A DNA stretch of 64,000 bases from Ruminococcus sp. (GCA_017536105.1 JAFXRZ010000006.1:1-64000), one strand, 5' to 3'. Counted from the stretch's first letter, positions 8,888 to 17,166 are shown. Numbers and translations: made by a program. Notes: generated by a model not told the origin, from the letters alone.

Positions 8888-9325
8888 ATGTTTGGACTTA
8901 CACCATTTGAAAGAAAAGGTTACGATATCTTTAATCCGTTTGATGACTTTGAGAAAGAATTCTTCGGCAACAGGATGATGCCAATGCACAGACCTGAACA
9001 GGAATTCAGGACAGATATTCAGGAGTCAGACAAGGATTATGTTCTTGAAGCAGATCTTCCGGGATTTAAGAAGGAAGATATAAGCATCGATATTTCAGAG
9101 GATCTTCTGACTATCTCCGCTAAACACGAAGAGAAGAAAGAAGAAAAGAATGAAGACGGAAAATTCATCAGGAAAGAAAGATATTCCGGCATGTACAGCA
9201 GAAGCTTCGGCATTGCAGGTATCGATTCCGACAATATTTCCGCAGAATACAATGACGGTGTTCTGAAGGTTACAATGCCTAAGATGACCGTTTCGCAGGA
9301 AAAGAGAAGACTTGAGATCAAATAA
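8888..9325 (+). CDS. Hsp20 / alpha-crystallin small heat-shock protein
   Basis: The 145-residue protein has a short N-terminal arm (FGLTPFERKGYDIFNPFDDF) and an alpha-crystallin domain from about residue 38 to 140, with the hallmarks DLPGFKKEDISI and YNDGVLKVTMPK. Small Hsps hold unfolding proteins in an ATP-independent way in the cytoplasm; the C-terminal I-x-I anchor is not obvious. AAGGAGG lies at a good distance before the ATG. CIRCE upstream predicts HrcA control. Its 3' end overlaps the convergent activase gene by 8 bp and no terminator separates them. Confidence 0.93.
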   Translation: MFGLTPFERKGYDIFNPFDDFEKEFFGNRMMPMHRPEQEFRTDIQESDKDYVLEADLPGFKKEDISIDISEDLLTISAKHEEKKEEKNEDGKFIRKERYSGMYSRSFGIAGIDSDNISAEYNDGVLKVTMPKMTVSQEKRRLEIK

Positions 9326-9950
9326 TTCCGAGCTCCTCCATGATCTCCTTTGACACGCCGGAGGGGATGCCTATCATCCGGAAAGCAGAATCCTTTACCA
9401 CCATGCTGTTTCTCCGGCCTTTGAGATCCGTGTAAAGATTCATCTGATCTGAATATCTTGCAGTTAGTGGAATGACACGCTGATTCGATGATCCGCGAAG
9501 CCCCTTGTTGTCATCAAGTTCGGCGACGTAAGGACCGTCGATCAGGATGTCCGTCATGCAAAGCAGTTCACGGACTTTTTCCTCGGAAGATGAAGTCAGC
9601 TCTTCATAAGTAAATCCGGTATAGATGATCACGCCGTAGTTCGGTCGGCTCGCCTTTATCTCTCCTATGAGCCGGCAGAGTTTATCCGCCTGAAGGAAAG
9701 GTTCACCTCCCGTTATGGTCATACCTTCAGTACTGGTTTCAGTAATAAACCTTTCAGCAATTTTGCTTATACGAACAGCCTTTCCACCCTCAGGCGAATG
9801 TGTGTGTTCTGCAATACAACCCGGACAGTTACGGCTGCATCCCTGTACCCATAATACAGATCTTAAAAACGGACCGAGCAGGTCCGTTTTTTTTATGTAC
9901 CACGAAATCCTTATACGATCTTCATCTGCGTAATTTTTTATTATTCCCAT
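9318..9950 (-). CDS. radical SAM activating enzyme, NrdG-like
   Basis: The 210-residue protein carries C38-x3-C42-x2-C45 (CSRNCPGC) for the 4Fe-4S cluster and the SAM-binding GGEP at 81-84, the compact layout of anaerobic ribonucleotide reductase activases. NrdG makes the glycyl radical on NrdD. No nrdD lies in this window, so the partner is elsewhere or the protein acts on another glycyl-radical or peptide substrate. GAGGGA precedes the ATG. Its promoter is about 110 bp upstream and overlaps three direct repeats (10088-10146). Confidence 0.8.
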   Translation of the reverse strand: MGIIKNYADEDRIRISWYIKKTDLLGPFLRSVLWVQGCSRNCPGCIAEHTHSPEGGKAVRISKIAERFITETSTEGMTITGGEPFLQADKLCRLIGEIKASRPNYGVIIYTGFTYEELTSSSEEKVRELLCMTDILIDGPYVAELDDNKGLRGSSNQRVIPLTARYSDQMNLYTDLKGRRNSMVVKDSAFRMIGIPSGVSKEIMEELGII

Positions 9951-10064
9951 TTACAATCCCTCTTATCATAGCGCCATGTTATATCCGGCGTCTTGTATTA
10001 TATCTGTCAATCCGTCCAGCCGCTTAAGCTGTTACGGATACATTATTCATATATCGTTATCTAT

Positions 10065-10094
10065 ATTATACCCCGAAAAACACCTTCCGGTCAA
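10065..10094 (-). promoter_or_regulatory. sigma-A promoter for the NrdG-like gene
   Basis: Minus strand: TTGACC (10094-10089), 18-bp spacer, TATAAT (10070-10065). The -35 box falls inside the first of three direct repeats. Confidence 0.65.
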
Positions 10095-10146
10095 TCACTA
10101 AATATATGACGGTAATTCACCAAATACCATCCGTAATTCACTAAAA
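10088..10146. repeat. three direct repeats over the activase promoter
   Basis: CGGTCAATCACTAAAT (10088-10103), CGGTAATTCACCAAAT (10110-10125) and CCGTAATTCACTAAAA (10131-10146) start 22 and 21 bp apart, about two helical turns. The first covers the -35 box of the minus-strand promoter and the others lie upstream of it. This fits a multi-site operator. No regulator is identified. Confidence 0.55.
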
Positions 10147-10236
10147 TACTTTCCGGTCGGTCTCTTCAGAAAAATAAATACAAAAATCTTCTTTTTTGCA
10201 CAGCGAAATCTGTAAGATATGCGGACGAAAAAACTG

Positions 10237-10265
10237 TTGACACGGGTCTCTGAAAGTGGTATAAT
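10237..10265 (+). promoter_or_regulatory. sigma-A promoter for initiator tRNA
   Basis: TTGACA (10237-10242), 17-bp spacer, TATAAT (10260-10265), 16 bp before the tRNA. Confidence 0.9.
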
Positions 10266-10281
10266 AGATAACGGTCAAGAA

Positions 10282-10358
<77 letters not shown>

Positions 10359-10363
10359 TAAAA

Positions 10364-10400
10364 GAACCTCTTTTGTCTACCACGGCAAAGGAGGTTTTTT
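10364..10400 (+). terminator. intrinsic terminator after tRNA-fMet
   Basis: AACCTCTTTTG pairs with CAAAGGAGGTT (one G-U), followed by TTTTTT. Confidence 0.85.
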
Positions 10401-10472
10401 GCGTGGTGAATGATTAAAGAACTAACGTTTTTATTCTATACTAACATATGACAGATTTGAACAATAAATGAC

Positions 10473-10501
10473 AGGACAGTTTTCGCGTGAAATGATACAA
10501 T
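10473..10501 (+). promoter_or_regulatory. probable extended -10 promoter for the AraC/GyrI gene
   Basis: TG (10493-10494) one base before TACAAT (10496-10501) gives an extended -10; AGGACA 17 bp upstream is a weak -35. Confidence 0.45.
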
Positions 10502-10534
10502 GATATATACCATCAATGGAAGGAGGTCAGGTTT

Positions 10535-11458
10535 ATGGAGTGGTTAACCTGCATTAGTACGGCAATCGATTATATTGAAGAGCATCTGACTGACGACATC
10601 AGTGCGCAGGATGTTGCGGATTGGGTGTATATTTCCCCGTTCTATCTTCAGAAGGGATTCTCTCTAATGACCGGATACGGAATCGGAGAGTATATCAGAA
10701 ACCGCAGACTGTACCAAGCGGCTGTGGATTTGCGTGATACAGAAGATAAAGTAATCGACATTGCATTTAGGTATGGTTATGAAACGCCGGAAAGCTTTAC
10801 GAAAGCATTCTCCCGTTTTCACGGCTCAACACCGTCACGAGTACGCGACGGAGGAGCAGCAATAAACACCTTTCTTCCCTTGACAATCAAAATATCCATT
10901 CAGGGAGGTAATCAGATGGATTACAAAATCACACCGATGTTCCCGTTTAAGGTCATCGGCTTTCAGAAAGTGTTCGACAATGAAACCGCATATGCAGAGA
11001 TCCCAAAGTTCTGGGACGAAATCTGCGAAAAGTATGCTTCGGGCGTGTATGCTGGAAATGCTCCGGCGAACCCCTATGAGAATGCTTTGGTAGATAACTG
11101 CATCGGGGAATACGGCGTTTGTATCGATGACATTGGCGGCGGAAAATTCCGGTATCTTGTTGCCGGCAAATACACTGGCGGCGATGTACCGGAAGGCATG
11201 GTTGTCTATGAGTTTCCCAGGAGCGACTGGGCGGTTTTCAACTGCATTGGTCCGATCCCGGAAGCTCTTCAAAGCGTTAACACGCGAATTTTCAAGGAAT
11301 GGCTGCCGGGAAATCCGGAGTATGAGCTTTGCGGCAATGCCAGCGTGGAGTGGTATGATTGTGTGAACGGTGAAAAAACTGATCCCGACTATCACAGCGC
11401 GATCTGGTTGCCTGTGAAGAGAAAAAATGAGATCGACCACTGTATTCAGGCATATTGA
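10535..11458 (+). CDS. AraC-family regulator with C-terminal GyrI-like effector domain
   Basis: The 307-residue protein opens with an AraC DNA-binding domain (two helix-turn-helices, about residues 8-105, ending FTKAFSRFHGSTPSRVR), which is the reverse of the usual AraC order. Residues about 130-295 form a GyrI/SOUL-like small-molecule-binding domain. This is the Rob/SoxS-related plan linked to multidrug sensing. No efflux pump is adjacent, so its targets are unknown. GGAGG precedes the ATG. A strong terminator follows. Confidence 0.85.
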   Translation: MEWLTCISTAIDYIEEHLTDDISAQDVADWVYISPFYLQKGFSLMTGYGIGEYIRNRRLYQAAVDLRDTEDKVIDIAFRYGYETPESFTKAFSRFHGSTPSRVRDGGAAINTFLPLTIKISIQGGNQMDYKITPMFPFKVIGFQKVFDNETAYAEIPKFWDEICEKYASGVYAGNAPANPYENALVDNCIGEYGVCIDDIGGGKFRYLVAGKYTGGDVPEGMVVYEFPRSDWAVFNCIGPIPEALQSVNTRIFKEWLPGNPEYELCGNASVEWYDCVNGEKTDPDYHSAIWLPVKRKNEIDHCIQAY

Positions 11459-11543
11459 TAATTGACAACCAATCGTCTGGTGTACTTTTTGGTGTTCTTA
11501 GCTCGGTTTTGTACCTTTTGGTGATTCTTATACAATTAAAGAT

Positions 11544-11580
11544 CCGCAGATACGCCAAAATCGTGTCTGCGGTTTTTTTA
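11544..11580 (+). terminator. intrinsic terminator after the AraC/GyrI gene
   Basis: CCGCAGATACG pairs with CGTGTCTGCGG around a 7-base loop, followed by seven T. Confidence 0.9.
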
Positions 11581-11588
11581 TTCACACA

Positions 11589-11619
11589 AAAAGCGGCAGA
11601 TCAAACATCTGCCGCTTTT
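11589..11619 (-). terminator. intrinsic terminator of the papain-like gene (symmetrical)
   Basis: AAAAGCGGCAGAT and ATCTGCCGCTTTT form a perfect 13-bp stem with a 5-base loop and flanking A and T tracts, so it can work in both directions. It lies just past the stop codon of the minus-strand protease gene. Confidence 0.85.
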
Positions 11620-11635
11620 ATCAATAATTCGCTGT

Positions 11636-14275
11636 TTACCTTCTTCTCCGTGCTGTCACAACAGCCCCTGCAAGTGCAATTGCAATGAACGCTATGGGAG
11701 CCGGGCCGAAGCCTGTTGCCGGGTTGCTGCCGGGAGCGCTTTCGTCAGGGGTGCTCACGGAGCTGTCTTCGGGATCGCTCTCGTCGGTCTGGCTTTCATC
11801 GGGCTGGCTTTCATCGGGCTGGCTGTCGTCTTCCTTTTCCGCAGCCGCATCCGCCTTGGCAACGATATCGCTGAATTCATCAAACAGTTCTACCTCTCTG
11901 TAGACACCCTGCTGGGTCGTGAATACCGAGGCCACGGTCTCGAAATACCCTCTTTCTTCGTCTTCTTCCGTAACGGTATAGACATACGGGAATTCAACTG
12001 TCTCGCTGAGATCATCGGGGTCGGTGCTGCCTATGAGTTCTCCGTTGATATACACATCGAACTTATATCCGAGAGCATTAGATATGTTCAGAGCTACGGT
12101 ACAATTCACCTTGTCGCCGGCTTTGTAGGGCTTGTCAGAGGGCTCGTCGATGAAATTCTTCACGTTGACGGCCTCAACTTCCGTGAATGCCTGGAGAGTA
12201 AAATTGTCAAAATCGATCAGCTTTAACTCTTCATAGCCGCTGTTCTGTACAGCTGTGGTCACGTCGGACCAATCATACCACTGATCGCTGACGCAGATAA
12301 AGCTTTCACCTTTATTGATAACGCCTTTCCAGTATTCAACATCTGTCGGAACAAAGCCTTCGTCGGTTCCGTTTTGTTTTATGTATGCCTGCCTGCTTCT
12401 CTCGATCTCTGCTTCAACGGTGTTTATATTCTCTCCTGCTTTGAAGCATACCTCGTTTGCTCCGTTTTCGCAGGTCACGGTTGCAACGACAGAATAAGAC
12501 TGGCCTTCCCGGATATACAGAGGCTCGTCAAGATTGACTCTGTGATAGCCTGCATATTTGTATTTCTCGGTCTTTGTTGCAAGGAGAGTGCCGTCTGTGG
12601 GGCTTTTATATCCGTCGTTCAGTAAATAGATATCGTATTTTACGCTCTCGTTGCAGGTCGCATTGATAAAGCCTGTGGCAAATAGCCTGCAGTCTGTTTC
12701 GGCATGATAAATGTTGGACATAGCCGAGTTTTCAAGCTCCCATCTTCTAAGATCGCCGGAAGGCATCAGATCATACATATAGGCGCTGATAAGCTTCATC
12801 TTTTTCTCGGACGCTTCTTTCACGGTAACGAAGTCGAAATCGAAAGATTCAAGTCTTTTGAGCGACTGGTCGTAGTAGGAAAGATAGAAGTATCCGTCTC
12901 CCTCGTTTCCCCAGCTGCTGTAAGTATCCTTGGAGCCCCAGCTGTTCCTTACGATGAAAGCACCGTCTCCGCCGATAGTTCCCTTGGGGTCTTTGAAATA
13001 CTCCTTCGGGAAGTAGTCGTCATATCCGACGATACATACGGCGTGGTTCGTGCCTACACACTTGTTTACACTGTTTTCGTCGTTGGGATCGTATGTTGTA
13101 TCATAGGTATAATGACACCAGTATTTTGCGTCTTTGATGCTCTTGGCAGGTTGTCCGTCTTCGTCAATAAAATTTATAAAGCCTTTTGTATTTATGCCCT
13201 GGTTGGAAAGGGAAGTGTCTGCATGGAAGCTTACGGTAACGGGTCTTCCGCTGATAAGCTCGTTCTTTACAGCATTGAGTCCCGTTTCGCTGAAGGAGTA
13301 TTCATTATTTTCTGCATCATGGACACATATCTGGGGAAGCATAGCCGAGTGCTCGAGCTGCTGTCCCACATATCTCAGAGACTCGTCAAGTGACCAGTCA
13401 ATGGCGTTGATCTCAACATTATCAAATTCAGAGAACCAGTATCTTCCGATGCCCTTGAACCAGCCGGTATTTGCACTGGTCGAAAGCTGTCCCAGGGATT
13501 CTTCTTTATTTATGGCTTCCAGGAATTCCTCGTAGGAAGAGCATTTGTAGACTTTTATCGACGTCATATCAACGATTTCAAAGATATTGAAGGGGTCAGA
13601 CTCGGCAGGGTCTTTAATGACATCTATATAAAATACTTCGCAGATATACTTATCGTTTGTCGGATAAGGCGCTAAGGATTCAAGGCAGGGACCCTGAAGA
13701 GAACTGTAAAGCGTCGTCGCATATACTGCTAAGCCGCCGTTATAAATGCTTTCGTTTATAATGGAATAATCGGGATCGTCTTTTTCCATTTCCAGCTCTG
13801 CTGCATAACGGTGTATTCCTTCTCCGGCCTGTGACGGATAAAAGCCGTCCGCGGGCTGCGGCATGGAAGAGAACCATGCAAGATGCCTCTCCGAAAGGTC
13901 TATCTCTTTATCCTTCGGCAGCGTGTTATAGTCGTAGCCTGCTTCATAAGCTAAGCTGCCTTCCGCGGCAGCAGTTGCCGCAAATGCCCAGCAGGTCCCG
14001 TATATAGTCTGATCCCTGACGCTCGGGATGTAGCATTTTCCGTCAACGTCTCTCAGGTCGAACTTGCTCAGTGCCGGCTTTTCGGGAACATCCGTTGAGT
14101 TCTCGACAGTATAGCTGTAGTTGGTAGTATAAGCTCCGAATATCAGCTTGTGTGCTATCTCTTCAACAGCATCTTTGTCTTCGACCACATCGCCTGCTGC
14201 GAATGCGCTGAAGGGCACTGTTCCGACGAGTATCAGAGCTGCCGATAGCCCTGCGATAAGTTTTTTAAATTTCAT
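11636..14275 (-). CDS. secreted papain-like (C1A) cysteine protease, surface-anchored
   Basis: The 879-residue protein has a signal peptide (1-28, ending FSAFAA). A C1A peptidase domain spans about 70-470: Gln89, Cys95 (YGTCWAF), His411 (GTNHAVCIVGYDD) and Asn444 (VRNSWG) form the catalytic set. A beta-rich lectin-like domain follows (about 470-630), then an Ig-like region, a DESQP repeat linker, and a tail with NPATG, a hydrophobic stretch and RRRR, resembling a sortase or wall-anchoring signal. ATG 14275 was preferred to a TTG two codons upstream on spacing from AGAGG. It likely cleaves extracellular proteins or peptides. Confidence 0.85.
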   Translation of the reverse strand: MKFKKLIAGLSAALILVGTVPFSAFAAGDVVEDKDAVEEIAHKLIFGAYTTNYSYTVENSTDVPEKPALSKFDLRDVDGKCYIPSVRDQTIYGTCWAFAATAAAEGSLAYEAGYDYNTLPKDKEIDLSERHLAWFSSMPQPADGFYPSQAGEGIHRYAAELEMEKDDPDYSIINESIYNGGLAVYATTLYSSLQGPCLESLAPYPTNDKYICEVFYIDVIKDPAESDPFNIFEIVDMTSIKVYKCSSYEEFLEAINKEESLGQLSTSANTGWFKGIGRYWFSEFDNVEINAIDWSLDESLRYVGQQLEHSAMLPQICVHDAENNEYSFSETGLNAVKNELISGRPVTVSFHADTSLSNQGINTKGFINFIDEDGQPAKSIKDAKYWCHYTYDTTYDPNDENSVNKCVGTNHAVCIVGYDDYFPKEYFKDPKGTIGGDGAFIVRNSWGSKDTYSSWGNEGDGYFYLSYYDQSLKRLESFDFDFVTVKEASEKKMKLISAYMYDLMPSGDLRRWELENSAMSNIYHAETDCRLFATGFINATCNESVKYDIYLLNDGYKSPTDGTLLATKTEKYKYAGYHRVNLDEPLYIREGQSYSVVATVTCENGANEVCFKAGENINTVEAEIERSRQAYIKQNGTDEGFVPTDVEYWKGVINKGESFICVSDQWYDWSDVTTAVQNSGYEELKLIDFDNFTLQAFTEVEAVNVKNFIDEPSDKPYKAGDKVNCTVALNISNALGYKFDVYINGELIGSTDPDDLSETVEFPYVYTVTEEDEERGYFETVASVFTTQQGVYREVELFDEFSDIVAKADAAAEKEDDSQPDESQPDESQTDESDPEDSSVSTPDESAPGSNPATGFGPAPIAFIAIALAGAVVTARRRR
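11755..11835 (-). repeat. Asp-Glu-Ser-Gln-Pro linker repeat in the protease gene
   Basis: On the plus strand TCATCGGGCTGGCTT recurs in tandem with an 18-bp period, encoding DESQP units. It is an acidic spacer between the last domain and the anchoring tail. Confidence 0.65.
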
Positions 14276-14325
14276 ATCCAATACCTCTTTTTGTCATCTT
14301 GGTAACAAAAACTTCACTATTCTTT

Positions 14326-14354
14326 ATTATATCATACATCTTTTCGCTTGTCAA
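14326..14354 (-). promoter_or_regulatory. sigma-A promoter for the papain-like protease gene
   Basis: Minus strand: TTGACA (14354-14349), 17-bp spacer, TATAAT (14331-14326); both hexamers perfect. Confidence 0.85.
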
Positions 14355-14375
14355 TCAAAAAAACTCGATAAAGCA

Positions 14376-14404
14376 CGAAAAACGGCAGACTTTTCAGCCT
14401 GCCG
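14376..14404 (-). terminator. intrinsic terminator of the solute-binding lipoprotein gene
   Basis: Minus strand: GGCGGCAGGC pairs with GTCTGCCG around TGAAAA, followed by TTTTTC. It is just past the lipoprotein stop codon and upstream of the protease promoter. Confidence 0.75.
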
Positions 14405-14446
14405 CCTTCGTAGGAAATAAACACTATGAATAGTAGGAAAAGCGAA

Positions 14447-15862
14447 TTATTCAACCTTGGACTGTGCGTCGTCGATGAGCCAGTTGAGAGCCTTCTCGTT
14501 TTCGGTTACTACCTGTGTCCAGGTGGTAGCCTCAGCAGGATTCATCGTGCCCTTAACGATATTGTCGGTAAGGCTCGAGATCTCGGGAGAGATGCCCTGG
14601 CTGAATTCAAATACAGGATGCTCTGCAGCCATCTGATAGATGTTCTCGCGCATCTCGATCATTTCGTCGGTCCAGCCGTAGTCATCTCTGAGCTGCTCTT
14701 CGGTGATGGACTTAGCCTTTTCATCCTGCTCTGCATAACGAGTGCAGTCCAGCCAAGCAGCAACGCCCTCGGGGTTCTTAGCGCCGTGAACTAAGCAGAA
14801 GCCGTGTACACGGGAAGGAACATACATCGTGTCGCCGTCGGGATCGCAGGGAACAGGAACGAACATAACTTCACCTGCGGAGATATCGCCGTAAGGAGCT
14901 GTAACGGACGGTGCATCCTCAATGCCCCAGAGTCCGATAGGATAGAACAGTGTCTGTCCGGTAGCAAGTCCGGTTCCGAATACGTCTCCGCGTACCTTCC
15001 AGCCGTACTCGTTCTTGGGATATACAACGCCGTTCTTCTGCAGGTCGTACATCTTGCTCTGTACTTTTGCGATGTCGGGATCGTTGATGTAATTAACGAT
15101 CTCGCCGTTCTCCATACCTACGATGGGCTTGCCTGTTGACTGAGTAAGAGCATTCTCATAGTACCAGCCGTCAAGAGCATACATATCGTTCTCGGCATTG
15201 GTGAACTCGATGCACATATCACACATCGTATCCCAGTTCCATTCACCGTTTGCATAAAGCTCGGCAGGATCATCCATGCCTGCAGCCTCGATCGTGTTCT
15301 TGTTGTAGATCCAGATGTAGCAGGGATCAACTCTCGAAACGCCGCAATAATGCTTACCCTTGTAAACGAACTGGTCGTTTGCAGCCTTTACGTCCTTCCA
15401 GAGGTCGCTGTCAAAGTCGATATAGTCGTCCAGAGGATCGAGCATATTCTTGATAGCGCCCTTGGGGAACATATCCATATCGTCGGCACCGCAGAAGTCA
15501 GGGGAGTCGCCGGCGATAACGAGTGCAGCAAGGTCATCGAACTTCTTCTCCCATGTGGTGGAGATATAGGTGATCTTGCCGTTGTACTTGGTCTGGAACA
15601 GAGCGAGGTCAACGCCGATATCCTTATCGTCGCTGGCGGTCGGGTTGATGTCCCAGAACGAGAACCACTTGATCTCGTTGTTCTCGAGGACTCTGTCATC
15701 GGTCTGGCTTTCGATGATATCCTCGATAGTCTGCTGCTGGTCTTCGTTGAGCTTCTTCTCAGCCATGGACGACGAATCGTCACTGCTGTTTCCGCAGGCT
15801 GCGAGAGAAGCTACCATCGTCAGTGCAGCTGCTGCAGCTGCAAGCTTCTTCAGGTTTCTCAT
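14447..15862 (-). CDS. extracellular solute-binding lipoprotein (SBP family 1, sugar type)
   Basis: The 471-residue protein has a lipoprotein signal peptide with lipobox SLAAC (Cys23) and a Ser/Asp-rich tether. The body (IKWFSFWDINPTASDDKDIGVDLALFQTKYNGKI, then ALVIAGDSPDF, MLDPLDDYIDFDSDLW and a run of aromatic residues) fits family 1 solute-binding proteins, which deliver sugars or oligosaccharides to ABC importers. No permease or ATPase gene is near, so it is an orphan. It sits behind an AraC gene and a candidate AraC operator, suggesting carbohydrate-responsive control. The ligand is unknown. Confidence 0.85.
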   Translation of the reverse strand: MRNLKKLAAAAAALTMVASLAACGNSSDDSSSMAEKKLNEDQQQTIEDIIESQTDDRVLENNEIKWFSFWDINPTASDDKDIGVDLALFQTKYNGKITYISTTWEKKFDDLAALVIAGDSPDFCGADDMDMFPKGAIKNMLDPLDDYIDFDSDLWKDVKAANDQFVYKGKHYCGVSRVDPCYIWIYNKNTIEAAGMDDPAELYANGEWNWDTMCDMCIEFTNAENDMYALDGWYYENALTQSTGKPIVGMENGEIVNYINDPDIAKVQSKMYDLQKNGVVYPKNEYGWKVRGDVFGTGLATGQTLFYPIGLWGIEDAPSVTAPYGDISAGEVMFVPVPCDPDGDTMYVPSRVHGFCLVHGAKNPEGVAAWLDCTRYAEQDEKAKSITEEQLRDDYGWTDEMIEMRENIYQMAAEHPVFEFSQGISPEISSLTDNIVKGTMNPAEATTWTQVVTENEKALNWLIDDAQSKVE

Positions 15863-15913
15863 AATTTTCTTCCTCCATTTTAATATAAAAATTTGTTATT
15901 GAATTTCACGGTT

Positions 15914-15942
15914 ACTATAAAAAGTATCAAACTATATGTTAG
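15914..15942 (-). promoter_or_regulatory. weak activator-type promoter of the lipoprotein gene
   Basis: Minus strand: TATAGT (15919-15914) with CTAACA (15942-15937) 17 bp upstream. The poor -35 is part of the motif CTAACATATAGTT, so an activator bound there would sit in the class II position. Confidence 0.45.
15930..15942 (+). promoter_or_regulatory. candidate AraC operator, copy 1
   Basis: AACTATATGTTAG; it matches AACTATGTGTTAG (reverse complement of 16970-16982) at 12 of 13 bases. It overlaps the -35 region of the lipoprotein promoter. Confidence 0.45.
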
Positions 15943-16010
15943 TTGAACACATGGGCAGCAGAAAAAACTGCTGTCAGATAGCAGGATAATATCCTTATAT
16001 AAACAGCCGA

Positions 16011-16796
16011 TCAGGTCTGCTCGCTCAGGCGGAATCCCGAGGGAGTCATGTTGGTCTTCTGTTTGAACTGTCGCATAAAATGTATGTCAGAGGAGTATCC
16101 GCACATCTGAGCGATGTGTCCCACAGGACGATCTGTCGTCGAAAGCAGGAATTTTGCAAGCTCGATCCGGGCTGCGATAACGTCGTTCATGGCGGTCACG
16201 CCGAAGATCTTTTTGTAAAGATGCTGGAACGAGGAACGGCTCATTGTAAGCTCGTGAGCAAGGGAGTCGATGTTCCAGGCGTTGCCGGGATCGTTGTATA
16301 TTTTTGTGCGGAGCACGGACATTTTCTCGAACCAGGTCCCGAAATTATTGAAGGACGAGCGGTTGATCTTTTCGCTGAGCTTTATCAAAAACAGTTTCAG
16401 CAGAAGATCGGTGGTATCGGCCTTGAAAAAGTTGTTGGAATAATTCTCCTGGCACATCATATTTACAAGCAGGGAAAGCGCTGTGATGCTGCCGAGCTTG
16501 TACAGCGTGTCGAACTGTATGCTGAGGGCTGTGATGAAGGCTTCATCCTCGCTGTTGTCGGGAAGGAACTGTATCCAGTCGTACCCCAGCTGCGCTCCTG
16601 CTGCTCTGTAGTTTAGGGGCGTACCTTTGTTATATAGTACGGCCGATCCCTCTTCCGCACGCTGCTCTTTTCCTCCGAGAGTGAATAAGGCAGGCGTCCT
16701 CAGCATGATGAGAAAATAGTCCCCGGAACCTTCCGGGCGGTCAACTATGAAATCAGCTCCGTGGAAATGGTTGTATCCGACATTAGTGATCCTCAC
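16011..16796 (-). CDS. AraC-family transcription regulator (cupin sensor)
   Basis: The 261-residue protein has an N-terminal cupin-like half (about 1-140), the usual ligand pocket of AraC proteins, and a C-terminal pair of helix-turn-helices (about 165-258; SLAHELTMSRSSFQHLYKKIFG and VGHIAQMCGYSSDIHFMRQFKQKTNMTPSGFR). It is the standard domain order, unlike the AraC protein at 10.5 kb. Its gene lies between the orphan lipoprotein (same strand, 148 bp on) and the divergent surface-protein gene. Motifs AACTATRTGTTAG in both intergenic spaces are its likely sites; this is inferred. Confidence 0.9.
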   Translation of the reverse strand: MRITNVGYNHFHGADFIVDRPEGSGDYFLIMLRTPALFTLGGKEQRAEEGSAVLYNKGTPLNYRAAGAQLGYDWIQFLPDNSEDEAFITALSIQFDTLYKLGSITALSLLVNMMCQENYSNNFFKADTTDLLLKLFLIKLSEKINRSSFNNFGTWFEKMSVLRTKIYNDPGNAWNIDSLAHELTMSRSSFQHLYKKIFGVTAMNDVIAARIELAKFLLSTTDRPVGHIAQMCGYSSDIHFMRQFKQKTNMTPSGFRLSEQT

Positions 16797-16969
16797 AGCT
16801 TGACACCTCGCTTTTTTTCTTCGGGAAATACGTTATCTGTTATCTACAATATAATATAATCTCGACACACAAAATGGCAATTTTCTGCTATTTATATAAA
16901 ATATTTGCATAAGCTTATTATTTTATATAACAATATTAAGCCAAATTTTATATCATATTGTCCGACCAG

Positions 16970-16982
16970 CTAACACATAGTT
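16970..16982 (-). promoter_or_regulatory. candidate AraC operator, copy 2
   Basis: Reads AACTATGTGTTAG on the minus strand, 12 of 13 identical to copy 1. It is 174 bp before the AraC start codon. Confidence 0.45.
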
Positions 16983-17018
16983 CAGTTTTCTGCTGTTCCA
17001 GAAACTGTAAAGTTGCAT

Positions 17019-17028
17019 GATATGTTAG
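17019..17028 (+). promoter_or_regulatory. candidate AraC half-operator, copy 3
   Basis: GATATGTTAG shares TATGTTAG with copy 1 and lies in inverted orientation to copy 2, 36 bp away. Confidence 0.3.
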
Positions 17029-17166
17029 CAGAGCCACTTGCCCGAAGCTTCTTAGAGTCAGCAGAAAGTTCAAAAGCGAAAATCGTTATATTCTTCCAAA
17101 AATATCTTTATGTGATGCATTCTGAGAAAAAAGTACAATAAGTTAGTTTATTTGCATTTTTATCTA

